DNA of 64,000 bases from Candidatus Eisenbergiella merdavium. Lineage in GTDB: Bacteria; Bacillota; Clostridia; Lachnospirales; Lachnospiraceae. Location of the stretch: contig DWWS01000046.1 in the NCBI GenBank assembly GCA_019119595.1, positions 1-64,000 on the forward strand, given 5' to 3'. The notes below the pieces were generated by a model. The model did no database searches. It saw nothing but the letters and a program-made list of their open reading frames with translations, and was not told where the DNA came from. Of this stretch, positions 25,309 to 32,657 are shown piece by piece; the first letter of the stretch is position 1; every line of letters begins with the position of its first letter. The translations under genes were made by a program, and so were the position numbers.

Positions 25309-26060
25309 TGATTTGCTCCTTTCCCTTTTGCCGCTTCCTTCTGCCTAAATATATGGTTCCCTGCCAGCGTCAGCCCCACGGCCAGCACAAACCAGAGCAG
25401 GGCGGCGGCCCCGAAGCGGAGCAGAAGCAGGGTGGTGTGGTGTTCCTCCTGCCACTCATTATCAAAAGCATAAAACACGCCGTCCATATCGGCTCCGTAT
25501 TCCCCGCAGACGGCGGCAACGCGACTCCGGGCGGCGTCCGTCATTCCGGCCTTTTGCCCGATGGGAAGGGTAACGCTTTCGCCCCTTGCGATTGCGTCCG
25601 CTTCCGTCTGTGGTATCTGCGCCAGTATATAGGTATGGTCGGGAAGCTCCAAAAGGTAATATGGATTGTAGCTTCCCCAAATATCCAGGCCGGACGTGCT
25701 GACCTCGGCCCGGCGGCTGCCGGTCGATGTCCTGCCTTTGTAGGTGCGCGTGTTGTAATGGCTCACCCACGGTTTCAGGCTGTAAACGCCGGTCGGGACA
25801 ATCCCCACCGGCTCCGCTGTGGCATAGTCCAGGCCGCTTATCATTTCCGAAAAATCCGCCGCGCCGGTCAGCCGTGGAATATCCTCACCGGCTGCGGAGC
25901 CGGTAAAATCTTCTGTGCCGCCTTGCTCAATGTCGTTCCTTGTAACCGGCGTTTCCTCCTGTCTGAAAAGGGCCTCCGGGTTCCAGTTTAGAAAAAGCAG
26001 GGAAGCGCAGACCAGGGAGAGAAGGACGCTGGCGGCGGGGATTATGGTTTTTCGGCTCAT
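25281..26060 (-). CDS. Hypothetical membrane protein with N- and C-terminal helices
   Basis: 259 residues. One helix lies near the N-terminus (VLLSLVCASLLFLNW), followed by a large extracytoplasmic domain (residues about 30-205, with YNPYYLLELPDHTYILAQIPQ and GESVTLPIGQK), a second helix (AAALLWFVLAVGLTLAG) and a basic cytoplasmic tail. Family not recognised. A copy of the second helix region is found at 24660-24798. The start context AGAAAGGAG...CCCGCC-ATG is nearly the same as that of the gene at 26532-27479, suggesting shared ancestry or a common cassette source. Confidence 0.6.
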   Translation of the reverse strand: MSRKTIIPAASVLLSLVCASLLFLNWNPEALFRQEETPVTRNDIEQGGTEDFTGSAAGEDIPRLTGAADFSEMISGLDYATAEPVGIVPTGVYSLKPWVSHYNTRTYKGRTSTGSRRAEVSTSGLDIWGSYNPYYLLELPDHTYILAQIPQTEADAIARGESVTLPIGQKAGMTDAARSRVAAVCGEYGADMDGVFYAFDNEWQEEHHTTLLLLRFGAAALLWFVLAVGLTLAGNHIFRQKEAAKGKGANQCSKNKSLS

Positions 26061-26106
26061 GGCGGGCAGCTCCTTTCTGGGCGTATGGGGACATAATAAA
26101 TGACAG

Positions 26107-26481
26107 CTAATAATTCTCTAACTCTCGTTCTATATCCTCTCGTAATGAATCCCATTCTACATCTATTCCAGTCCCTTTATTCCACATTACAGTAATTCTA
26201 ATATTATCTTCTTTAAGGCCATCAATCCAATCATCCAAAAATTCTTCTAAGGGAATACTTTCTGCATGATAGGTTTCCCACTCCTCGCTTATACAAATAT
26301 CAGCAAATTCCTTTTTAGGCCACAATGGGAAAAAACTTTTTTCTCCTATACCTAATGTTGCCCATCCTTCATTATCTCTTAAAGACCAAACTTCTTCGTA
26401 ATCAGCTACTTTCTTAATAAAATACTCATATTGCTTACTTCTATCAGTCTCTAAAACACTTTCTAACTCTTTATTTCTCAT
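26107..26481 (-). CDS. DUF2750-like protein, probable immunity protein
   Basis: 124 residues from the ATG at 26481 (GGAAGGAAAAA upstream; the open frame reaches 26580 through the neighbouring gene). The layout matches DUF2750: YEYFIKKVADYEEVWSLRDNEGWATLG, then FFPLWPKKEFADICISEEWE, then IPLEEFLDDWIDGLKEDN and a C-terminal strand VMWNKGTGIDVEW. The family is small, cytoplasmic and often found in toxin-immunity loci, though its function is not proven. It is AT-rich relative to its neighbours, and no toxin gene is adjacent. Confidence 0.65.
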   Translation of the reverse strand: MRNKELESVLETDRSKQYEYFIKKVADYEEVWSLRDNEGWATLGIGEKSFFPLWPKKEFADICISEEWETYHAESIPLEEFLDDWIDGLKEDNIRITVMWNKGTGIDVEWDSLREDIERELENY

Positions 26482-26531
26482 CAATTTTTTCCTTCCATAT
26501 CCATCACTCTTGTGCTGTCGTTTAAGACCGT

Positions 26532-27479
26532 CTATCCCTTTTTCTGCGACTGCTTCACAACCACCCATCCCGCAAGACATAGCACCAGATAACCGCCGGA
26601 CAATCCAACCATCCAGAAATACCGCTGCTTTTGCCCTTCCACATAAGTATCAGCCGTCAGCTCCGCTTCCACGGTGATGTATTTCCCGGTTTCCTTGATG
26701 GACAATACCCGCCGCTCCACGCTCTCCCCGGCGGCCAGAATCCGGTTTGCTTCGCTTTTGCTGTTTCCGGTATTTACATGCCATTGATAACCGCTTCCAT
26801 CCAAAGTCTTATAATCAATGACATATACGGTCTTTGTCGGGTTGAGCCGCTTGTCCCGCCCGGTAGAAGTGTTTTCTACCGAAGTGGGAAGCGCCTGGTA
26901 AGGGTAAAAGGTATGTACGCCCATATCCTCATAGCTGGAAGCGGGGCGAACCGTGACAATCCCCTTCACGCCCACATACAGGAACGCCATAGACAGCACA
27001 AGCCCCATCACGCCAACCACCCGGACGATTCCCGTCAACTTCTCCTTCCATGCGCCTGTCCTTTTCGGTCTGGTGAAAGAGGGCTGCCCGGTGCCGTCTG
27101 CGGAACCGGCGCGGCGTTTCCATAGCCGGACGCATAGAAACCCAATTCCTACAACCGCCCACACTACGGCGAAAACAGCGGTTACAGGCAGGATAAAAAA
27201 CAATATGAATCCATTAAATAAAAGCATAGGGAAGCAGACAAGCAGAAGAATCCAACTGCACATACCGCCGCCAACATTCATAATGAGCCACAAAAGACAG
27301 CGGTTAAGGCCCAGACGGCGGGCAAAGATATTCCCCGCAATCACAAAATAGACAGCCACAAGCGGGGGCAGGAGATAGGAAAAATAGAGGATGTTATGCT
27401 CTGTCGAGTAAAGGAACGTCAGCATAAACGCGCCTATATAGAATAGGGCCGACAGGATAAGGGCGGCGGCTCTTTTCAT
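26532..27479 (-). CDS. Hypothetical multi-pass membrane protein
   Basis: 315 residues. Three to four helices occur in the first 120 residues (including FYIGAFMLTFLYS and CSWILLLVCFPMLLF), a basic cytoplasmic loop and a further helix near 160. An external domain follows (SSYEDMGVHTFYPYQALPTSVENTST ... GSGYQWHVNTGNSKSEANRIL) and a last helix (YFWMVGLSGGYLVLCLAGWVVV). Family not recognised. Like the gene at 25281, it places a soluble domain before a C-terminal helix. AAAGGAG precedes the start. Confidence 0.6.
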   Translation of the reverse strand: MKRAAALILSALFYIGAFMLTFLYSTEHNILYFSYLLPPLVAVYFVIAGNIFARRLGLNRCLLWLIMNVGGGMCSWILLLVCFPMLLFNGFILFFILPVTAVFAVVWAVVGIGFLCVRLWKRRAGSADGTGQPSFTRPKRTGAWKEKLTGIVRVVGVMGLVLSMAFLYVGVKGIVTVRPASSYEDMGVHTFYPYQALPTSVENTSTGRDKRLNPTKTVYVIDYKTLDGSGYQWHVNTGNSKSEANRILAAGESVERRVLSIKETGKYITVEAELTADTYVEGQKQRYFWMVGLSGGYLVLCLAGWVVVKQSQKKG

Positions 27480-27529
27480 GGCGGGGGTCTCCTTTCTGGG
27501 TGGTTATTGATAGATAAATGAGAATCAAC

Positions 27530-28084
27530 TTATCCAATCCATTTTCCATCATAACTTATTTCATAGTAGTTATCTTCAAAATCATAAAGGCATATACGGT
27601 CATCTTTCATTTCAAAAGCCGGGCCAGCATTATTGCTTTTAACAAAAATATCTTTTCCTGAGATTCTCCATTGAATAGATAAATCACTGCTTATCCTAAA
27701 AATATCCATTTCGCCATATAATATAAAATCCTGTCCATAAGAGTACGGCGCAAACAGGGTTCCTATGCTGTTTATTTTTAAAAGTTTATCTATATTCAAG
27801 GTTTCAAGATTAAAGAAACAAATCAAATTATCCAGCATGAGAAATACTCGATTTCCCGCAGGTAACGCACACCTATCAGTATTCGTATAATAAGGAACTA
27901 TAAGTGCAATTTCTTTTTTTAAACATTCTTCCTTTTCTATTATGAGAGAAATAGTCTTTGTATAACTTTCTTCATCAGCCACAATTAGTATCTCATCATA
28001 GCATTTGTTGTCACTGGAATTAAAATCATAGTCTGGTTCTTGTCTAATAAGGATATGATAATCCCCCATAGATAGTTTCTGCAT
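27530..28084 (-). CDS. Hypothetical AT-rich protein, immunity-like
   Basis: 184 residues, soluble, mostly beta (MGDYHILIRQEPDYDFNSSD, LFAPYSYGQDFILYGEMDIFRIS, then IQWRISGKDIFV and MKDDRICLYDFEDNYYEISYDG). The repeated strand pattern suggests a small propeller-like or beta-sandwich fold. No signal peptide. Similar short proteins occur near polymorphic toxin loci, but I cannot name a family. GAGGGAGATAAA precedes the start. Strongly AT-rich, like the genes at 22813 and 26107. Confidence 0.55.
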   Translation of the reverse strand: MQKLSMGDYHILIRQEPDYDFNSSDNKCYDEILIVADEESYTKTISLIIEKEECLKKEIALIVPYYTNTDRCALPAGNRVFLMLDNLICFFNLETLNIDKLLKINSIGTLFAPYSYGQDFILYGEMDIFRISSDLSIQWRISGKDIFVKSNNAGPAFEMKDDRICLYDFEDNYYEISYDGKWIG

Positions 28085-28110
28085 TTTATCTCCCTCAAAT
28101 AATATTTCTG

Positions 28111-28341
28111 TTATTTTTGAATTTGGAAGTTAGAACTTTCTTCCCGCTCCAACTCAATCACATCTGAAATATCACACTCCAACGCCTCGCAGATACGCAG
28201 CAGCGTTTTCATGCTGATATGTTCGCCCTTTCCCATGTTGGCAATCATGTTCGTGGTAAGACCGGCGGCCAGCCGCAAGTCCTCCTTCCTCATGTTGCGT
28301 TCTTTTAGGGTACGCCAAAGCGGCTGATAGCTGATGTTCAT
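28111..28341 (-). CDS. XRE-family (Cro/CI-type) transcriptional regulator
   Basis: 76 residues consisting of a single helix-turn-helix domain: LWRTLKERNMRKEDLRLAAGLTTNMIANMGKGEHISMKTLLRICEALECDISDVIEL. Proteins of this kind control small operons on mobile elements. It is the first gene of the minus-strand run and could repress the genes that follow. Moderate length and an intact recognition helix suggest it is functional. Confidence 0.85.
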   Translation of the reverse strand: MNISYQPLWRTLKERNMRKEDLRLAAGLTTNMIANMGKGEHISMKTLLRICEALECDISDVIELEREESSNFQIQK

Positions 28342-28511
28342 TTATTCTCCCGCCTTTCTCCCTACATAGGGGTTTCTGACCTCATTATAACAAAATTCTT
28401 GCGAACTCACAATATCTCTTGACACAACCGACGGTTCCGTCTGGATTGTGCTTTTCCTTTCTTTTTCTTGATTACATCTACTTAGCCATGAACTGGTTTA
28501 TGGATTGCCGC

Positions 28512-28541
28512 TTGGCGAAATACAGAGAAATATGGTAAGAT
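28512..28541 (+). promoter_or_regulatory. Promoter of the type I toxin-like peptide
   Basis: TTGGCG at 28512-28517 and TAAGAT at 28536-28541 with an 18-base spacer, about 40 bases before the start codon at 28582. Confidence 0.45.
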
Positions 28542-28581
28542 AAAATTGCTGTCGCACCTCCGGCAGAAAGGGGGTGAGGCT

Positions 28582-28677
28582 ATGGAATACATAATTCGAT
28601 TTCTTGTTTCGGTTATGGCGAGTGTAACTGGCTATTGCATCCGCAAGTGGTTAGATCGAAACAGTAAAGACAGCTAG
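28582..28677 (+). CDS. Small hydrophobic peptide, type I toxin-like
   Basis: 31 residues starting MEYIIRFLVSVMASVTGYC and ending in a basic tail (RKWLDRNSKDS). One membrane helix, a strong AAAGGGGGTGAGG binding site, and a terminator ten bases after the stop. This fits the putative holin-like/type I toxin peptides commonly carried by conjugative elements of Firmicutes. Their antisense antitoxin RNA would come from the opposite strand. It is the only plus-strand gene in the element, at its right end. Confidence 0.55.
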   Translation: MEYIIRFLVSVMASVTGYCIRKWLDRNSKDS

Positions 28678-28686
28678 CCCAAAAAA

Positions 28687-28721
28687 GAAACCCCAGAGAC
28701 TGGCCTCTCTGGGGTTTCATT
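28687..28721 (+). terminator. Rho-independent terminator after the small peptide
   Basis: GAAACCCCAGAGA (28687-28699) and TCTCTGGGGTTTC (28706-28718) form a perfect 13-base stem with a six-base loop. A-runs before and T residues after allow termination in both directions. Confidence 0.8.
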
Positions 28722-28809
28722 TGGCTATGGAATACAATTCGATTTCTTAGCTGAGAATATAATATGCTATTTCTGATAAAAAGTCAACCGTCTCACGCCG
28801 GTTCCTTGG

Positions 28810-28838
28810 TTGACACCCTGTTTTTCCTCCGCTATAAT
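28810..28838 (+). promoter_or_regulatory. Sigma-A-type promoter of nrdR
   Basis: Consensus TTGACA (28810-28815) and TATAAT (28833-28838) with a 17-base spacer, 53 bases before nrdR. Confidence 0.8.
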
Positions 28839-28890
28839 TGGGAAAAAGAGAACAGAAATGCCGCCTGTCGGCGGCAAAAGGAGAGGTAGT

Positions 28891-29349
28891 ATGAAATGTC
28901 CATTCTGCGGTCATGACAATACCCGCGTGATCGATTCCAGGCCGGCGGATGAAAACAATTCCATTCGCCGCCGCCGTGTCTGCGACGAATGCAGCCGACG
29001 TTTTACCACCTATGAGAAGGTGGAGACCATTCCCCTCATCGTGATCAAGAAGGACGATAACCGGGAGACCTACGACCGTTCCAAGATCGAAGCCGGCGTG
29101 CTGCGCGCCTGCCACAAGCGGCCGGTGAGCGCCAACCAGATCACGGGATTGGTGGATGACGTGGAGACGGAAGTTTTCAACCGGGGGGAGAAGGAGATTT
29201 CAAGCCGGGTGATCGGGGAGTTGGTCATGGACAGGCTCAAGAGCCTGGACGCGGTGGCTTACGTGCGTTTTGCCTCCGTTTACCGGGAATTCAAGGATAT
29301 CAACACCTTTATGGACGAGTTGAAAAAAGTGATGGGAGGAAAGGACTGA
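28891..29349 (+). CDS. nrdR: Transcriptional repressor NrdR
   Basis: 152 residues from the ATG at 28891 (GGAGAGG upstream). The zinc ribbon uses C3, C6, C31 and C34 ([10 protein letters not shown] ... RRVCDEC), followed by the ATP-cone domain ([33 protein letters not shown]). It senses ATP/dATP and represses ribonucleotide reductase genes. Full family length. In relatives this gene follows ymxH directly, which places the element at 21551-28750 as an insertion. Confidence 0.97.
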   Translation: MKCPFCGHDNTRVIDSRPADENNSIRRRRVCDECSRRFTTYEKVETIPLIVIKKDDNRETYDRSKIEAGVLRACHKRPVSANQITGLVDDVETEVFNRGEKEISSRVIGELVMDRLKSLDAVAYVRFASVYREFKDINTFMDELKKVMGGKD

Positions 29350-29377
29350 AAAGGGAGCGGGAAAGCAGGAACGATCA

Positions 29378-29406
29378 TTGACATAGTCGATGATTGGCAT
29401 TATAAT
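29378..29406 (+). promoter_or_regulatory. Promoter of the leader-peptide/GNAT unit
   Basis: TTGACA (29378-29383) and TATAAT (29401-29406), 17-base spacer, 36 bases before the leader-peptide ATG. Confidence 0.8.
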
Positions 29407-29441
29407 CGTAGAAAATCTGACAGAAAGCGGGGTGTTCAATT

Positions 29442-29504
29442 ATGAGAAATGACAGAAATGATATAAAATCTGAATATCTTTTGAGGATCCCGGTTGCATT
29501 ATGA
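29442..29504 (+). CDS. Leader peptide upstream of the GNAT gene
   Basis: 20 residues, MRNDRNDIKSEYLL then RIPVAL, with AGCGGGGTG upstream of the ATG. It lies between a consensus promoter and a terminator hairpin (29524-29550) that precedes the acetyltransferase gene. This is the arrangement of ribosome-stalling or attenuation leaders of inducible resistance genes. Whether the ribosome stalls, and on what drug or amino acid, is unknown. Confidence 0.6.
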   Translation: MRNDRNDIKSEYLLRIPVAL

Positions 29505-29523
29505 CTGCTTTTACATAATTTTT

Positions 29524-29553
29524 GCCGTGGTTTATCAGCCGCGGCTTTTTATT
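29524..29553 (+). terminator. Attenuator-like terminator in the GNAT leader
   Basis: GCCGTGG (29524-29530) pairs with CCGCGGC (29539-29545) across an eight-base loop and is followed by TTTTTATTT. It lies 20 bases after the leader-peptide stop and 90 bases before the GNAT start. Confidence 0.7.
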
Positions 29554-29641
29554 TACTTTCTGATGTGATTTTCTGTTCCTCATAGATGTTCATACAAGAT
29601 CAGCTTACCGATTAAATCAGGACAATGTATGGAGGAAATTT

Positions 29642-30088
29642 ATGATCGATCTTAGAAAAATCACAGAAGAAAATTTTATTGACGCATTTAACCTGAAGCT
29701 TGCTCCTGAGCAGGAGCGCTTTGTTTCACATCCGGTCCGCAGTCTCGCACAGGCTTATGTCTACAGGAAGCAGTGCCAGCCCTTTGGAATATATGAAGGT
29801 GACACCATGGTCGGCTATGTTATGGTGATTTACGATTATGATATCCCGGAATATGATATATGGCATATGATGATCGATGTATCAGGTCAGGGACATGGCT
29901 ATGGCAGAGCTGCGTTGGACCGGGTGCTCGAGTATATCAGGACGAAACCCTTTGGCCCTTCAGGCCGGGTGGCTTTAACCTGCAACAGAGATAATATCCG
30001 GGCGCTGAGTCTGTATAAAAGCAGAGGCTTTACAGAGACCGGAGAGGCGGAGGAAGATGAGATAGAGCTGTCATTGACGATGCGCTGA
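29642..30088 (+). CDS. GNAT-family N-acetyltransferase
   Basis: 148 residues. Acetyl-CoA binding motif A is MMIDVSGQGHGYGRAALDRVLEYI, and the C-terminal part TCNRDNIRALSLYKSRGFTETGE is motif B. The size and the RPF/HPVRSLAQAYVY substrate region resemble diamine/spermidine-type acetyltransferases such as BltD. It moves an acetyl group to an amine, possibly a polyamine or drug. GGAGGAAATTT precedes the start. The leader peptide and terminator upstream suggest expression is induced. Confidence 0.85.
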   Translation: MIDLRKITEENFIDAFNLKLAPEQERFVSHPVRSLAQAYVYRKQCQPFGIYEGDTMVGYVMVIYDYDIPEYDIWHMMIDVSGQGHGYGRAALDRVLEYIRTKPFGPSGRVALTCNRDNIRALSLYKSRGFTETGEAEEDEIELSLTMR

Positions 30089-30144
30089 CAGATTCCCATT
30101 TATTGAGCAGCCCCGCCTCTCCAGGTCTGCGTTGAGCAGTTGTA

Positions 30145-30173
30145 AGCGGCTGGTTTCGCAGAAACCAGCCGCT
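30145..30173. terminator. Bidirectional hairpin between convergent genes
   Basis: AGCGGCTGGTTTC (30145-30157) and GAAACCAGCCGCT (30161-30173) form a perfect 13-base stem with a GCA loop, between the GNAT gene and the oppositely oriented ABC permease gene ten bases later. No long T-run, but the position fits termination. Confidence 0.6.
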
Positions 30174-30182
30174 ATACCCTGT

Positions 30183-30941
30183 TCAAAGCTGCTTTTTGTT
30201 AAAAAGCAGAATAGCGATCAGCAACCCTAAAACGGATAAAATTACAGAAATGAAAGCGGGAATCATAAATTCTGCCGGAATAGCTTTGCCGGAGATCAGA
30301 TCCACATTTTTTGATGTTAAAAGGAACGGATTGAATTCAGCGATCGGTTCGATCGTTCCAAGCAGGGATATCAGGGCGGCGACACCGCCCGTAAAGAGTA
30401 TACTTGTGAAGGTCTGTCTGAACATCACGCACCCGATCATCAGAATGCTCAGATACAGAAAACCGACTATCCAAAGCGAAGCTGCGGCCAGGGCAACATT
30501 TGAAAGGTTTACGTCATTCCATAAAAAGGCTGTGTAGCCGTACGTCGCGGCATATCCGATCCAATAGCTGATCGTCATAAGTACGGCCGCCACAGTATAT
30601 TTTGCCAAAATGACTGCTTTACGGGACAGGCCCTTTGCAACCATTAAAACCAGGGTTCCTTTGGAATATTCACCGGACAGACAGCTTCCGAACAAAATGA
30701 TAAACGCGCTGAAACCAACGCCTGAAATGTTCTTATAAAATTGTTTCCATGCGTCCAAAGCGACAGGCTCAGAAGTCATTTCCATATCTGCGGCTAAAGC
30801 CGATAAAATCTCCGGCGTAAATTTTGCAAGAAACGCACTCATAATGCCGAAAACAAGAAAGACAGAAAGCAGGATAAGAAAACGATGATTCCTTATGTTT
30901 TCTGTAAATTCCTTTTTCACAAAAGCAATATATCCGTTCAT
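30183..30941 (-). CDS. ABC-2 type permease
   Basis: 252 residues with six hydrophobic helices. It has the N-terminal cytoplasmic KKEFTENIRNHRFLILLSVFLVFG and the family segment GSCLSGEYSKGTLVLMVAKGLSRKAVILAKY. It is the membrane half of an exporter whose ATPase is encoded directly upstream; the start codon overlaps the ATPase stop. Substrates of this type include drugs, peptides and lipids; none is evident here. Confidence 0.88.
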   Translation of the reverse strand: MNGYIAFVKKEFTENIRNHRFLILLSVFLVFGIMSAFLAKFTPEILSALAADMEMTSEPVALDAWKQFYKNISGVGFSAFIILFGSCLSGEYSKGTLVLMVAKGLSRKAVILAKYTVAAVLMTISYWIGYAATYGYTAFLWNDVNLSNVALAAASLWIVGFLYLSILMIGCVMFRQTFTSILFTGGVAALISLLGTIEPIAEFNPFLLTSKNVDLISGKAIPAEFMIPAFISVILSVLGLLIAILLFNKKQL

Positions 30942-31855
30942 TTCACTACCTCCAGAAACAGACTTTCAAGAGAAGGCTCCATAATTTCTATTTTTACGGG
31001 ACAAATCCCTGTTTCTGCAAGTACGCGAAACAAGGACCTTTGCGTATGCTCCATATCGCGGCTATGCAGAATGAGTTCTCTGCTGTTTTCTTCGGAATGA
31101 AGCAGCAATGGCTCTGTGAGCTTCTGCTTCCTGAATAGCAGTAAATCCCTGTCTGATGAAAATTCCAAAAATAAGCTTTCGTGTCCATGCAGGGCTTTTA
31201 TTTCTGCGAGTGTTCCGGTGACGGCGATTTTTCCTTTATTCAAAAAGGCGGCATGGTCACAAATGCGTTCCACATCGGAAAGAATGTGCGTGGAGAATAA
31301 AACAGTAGTCGTTCCGCTGATTTTATAAAGAATATCCAAAATCTCTTTTCTTCCTGCCGGATCAAGCGCGCTCGTCGGTTCGTCACAGATCAGCAGTTTC
31401 GGCTGCGTAAGCAATGCCTGTGCGATTCCCAACCGCTGTTTCATACCGCGGGAAAATCCGCCGATCTGCTTTGTTATCCCGTTTAAGCCGACAAGAGAGA
31501 GGAGCCTTTCGCTTCTTTCTGACAGCTCGGCTCTTGACAGGCCGATGATTTCTCCGCATAGCTTCAGATACTGCATCGGCGTCATGTAGCTGTAAAATTC
31601 CGGGACATCCGGCAAATATCCGATATATTGATTTGTTCTTGCCTGTCCAAAACAGACAGGCTCATCGCAGACAAGGATCTCTCCATGGTCGGGCTGTAAT
31701 AGTCCCAGCACCATCTTCATGGTCGTTGTTTTGCCGGCACCGTTTTTCCCTATGAAACCGAAAACACTTCCATCTGGTACAGACAGGTTCAGATTGTCGA
31801 TGATTTTCTGCCTTCCAAAGCTTTTGGATAAGTTCTGGATCGTGAGGATGTTCAT
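30938..31855 (-). CDS. ABC transporter ATP-binding protein
   Basis: 305 residues. Walker A is GKNGAGKT at 36-43, the signature is GGFSRGMKQRL, Walker B is LLICDEPTSALDP, and the H-loop histidine is in FSTHILSDVERIC. A C-terminal extension of about 80 residues is typical of the CcmA/NatA-type exporter ATPases. It powers the ABC-2 permease downstream (four-base overlap). It is preceded by, and overlaps, a 27-residue membrane peptide. Confidence 0.93.
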   Translation of the reverse strand: MNILTIQNLSKSFGRQKIIDNLNLSVPDGSVFGFIGKNGAGKTTTMKMVLGLLQPDHGEILVCDEPVCFGQARTNQYIGYLPDVPEFYSYMTPMQYLKLCGEIIGLSRAELSERSERLLSLVGLNGITKQIGGFSRGMKQRLGIAQALLTQPKLLICDEPTSALDPAGRKEILDILYKISGTTTVLFSTHILSDVERICDHAAFLNKGKIAVTGTLAEIKALHGHESLFLEFSSDRDLLLFRKQKLTEPLLLHSEENSRELILHSRDMEHTQRSLFRVLAETGICPVKIEIMEPSLESLFLEVVK

Positions 31856-31935
31856 TCGTTCTCCCCCTTTCCAAAGACAATATCTGCCAGCAGAACTGGA
31901 ATCAGCAAAGGCAGAATTTCAAACAGAGTGTTCAT
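31852..31935 (-). CDS. Small membrane peptide coupled to the ABC exporter
   Basis: 27 residues: MNTLFEILPLLIPVLLADIVFG then a charged tail. An excellent AAAGGAGG site lies eight bases upstream, and its stop overlaps the ATPase start in ATGA. The hydrophobic part resembles the first helix of PLDc_N-type peptides (as in YxlE) that accompany ABC transporters; it is much shorter. It may help membrane assembly or act mainly to couple translation. Confidence 0.6.
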   Translation of the reverse strand: MNTLFEILPLLIPVLLADIVFGKGENE

Positions 31936-31966
31936 TGATCTTACCTCCTTTATGCTATTTTTGATA

Positions 31967-31995
31967 ATATTATCATTATGATAATAAAAAGTCAA
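31967..31995 (-). promoter_or_regulatory. Promoter and operator of the ABC exporter operon
   Basis: On the minus strand TTGACT (31995-31990) and TAATAT (31972-31967) are 17 bases apart. The perfect palindrome ATTATCAT-T-ATGATAAT (31969-31985) fills the spacer and -10. Almost the same arrangement lies upstream of the regulator gene (32658-32686), so the regulator probably binds both. Confidence 0.65.
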
Positions 31996-31997
31996 TG

Positions 31998-32024
31998 AAA
32001 ACCGTCCCGCAGCTTTGGGACGGT
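31998..32024 (-). terminator. Terminator of the winged-helix regulator gene
   Basis: ACCGTCCC (32001-32008) and GGGACGGT (32017-32024) flank an eight-base loop. On the minus strand TTTTC follows. It lies directly before the -35 of the ABC operon. Confidence 0.7.
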
Positions 32025-32028
32025 CGCT

Positions 32029-32571
32029 TTATCTGTCTGTATTTTCTGCAGGAGATACGATCACGCCTATTGTCCTTAATTGACGTTCTGGATTTGGCTT
32101 ATTGTTTTTCACTGCGCCGATTATCCGGGAAATGTCTGTTACAAGGGAAGTCAGTTCATCATCAGAGAGATAGAGCGGGGAAAGAGAAAATCCGGTCATA
32201 TCTTTTTGGATATTGATATTTGGAGACTGGCAGTATTTTTGAAACTGTTTTGCGAATCCCAGGATATACTGTATGAAATACTGCATATAAAGTTCGCCGG
32301 AATTTTCCTTCAGCATAGTTTCCATAGTGCTGTTGATGCCGTATGCGAGTGAATAGGTTTTTTCTACTGTACCACGTACCTGTGTTTCTTCTACTACCTG
32401 CAGAATGCCGTCGCTTAACATTTTTTTGAGATGCCGATACAGGGTGGCCTGAGGAATGTCGTTATAAGTATCGGCCAAGTGCTTTGCAGTTGTTTTCCCC
32501 TGTGAATGTATTTCAAGCAGCAATTTACATTTCACCGGATTTACAATGCAATCCATAAGCTTATCTGTCAT
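32029..32571 (-). CDS. Winged-helix transcriptional regulator of the ABC operon
   Basis: 180 residues. An ArsR-like helix-turn-helix spans about residues 8-65 (NPVKCKLLLEIHSQGKTTAKHLADTYNDIPQATLYRHLKKMLSDGILQVVEE), followed by an alpha-helical effector or dimer domain (LYMQYFIQYILGFAKQF, YLSDDELTSLVTDISRII). AAAAAGGAGG precedes the start. It lies just upstream of the exporter in the same direction, with a separate but near-identical promoter/operator, which indicates autoregulation and control of the exporter. Confidence 0.82.
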   Translation of the reverse strand: MTDKLMDCIVNPVKCKLLLEIHSQGKTTAKHLADTYNDIPQATLYRHLKKMLSDGILQVVEETQVRGTVEKTYSLAYGINSTMETMLKENSGELYMQYFIQYILGFAKQFQKYCQSPNINIQKDMTGFSLSPLYLSDDELTSLVTDISRIIGAVKNNKPNPERQLRTIGVIVSPAENTDR

Positions 32572-32657
32572 TTTCCTCCTTTTTGCCGCCGTCAGACGGC
32601 ATTATCACGGCGCGAACCGTCGGTTTGCGCTGGGCTTCATAGGCTTGATGTGTGAAA

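Larger units (their letters stand above)
21551..28750 (-). mobile_element. Decayed mobilizable element between ymxH and nrdR
   Basis: All genes here run on the minus strand, against the flanking core genes. Recognisable parts are a serine-recombinase tail, a MobA/MobL relaxase N-terminus, a candidate oriT, DUF3847, a RepA-like winged-helix protein, an XRE regulator and a type I toxin-like peptide, as in conjugative or mobilizable transposons of gut Firmicutes. Cargo is a set of immunity-like and membrane genes. The recombinase and relaxase are both truncated and fused, so the element cannot move by itself. Exact ends are not determined. Confidence 0.7.
28578..28750 (+). repeat. Direct repeat flanking the small toxin-like gene
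   Basis: GGCTATGGAATACATAATTC begins at 28578 and recurs from 28723 with three bases missing, both copies continuing GATTTCTT. The second copy lies after the terminator and could be the start of a second, eroded copy of the peptide gene or the template of an antisense RNA. Confidence 0.65.
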
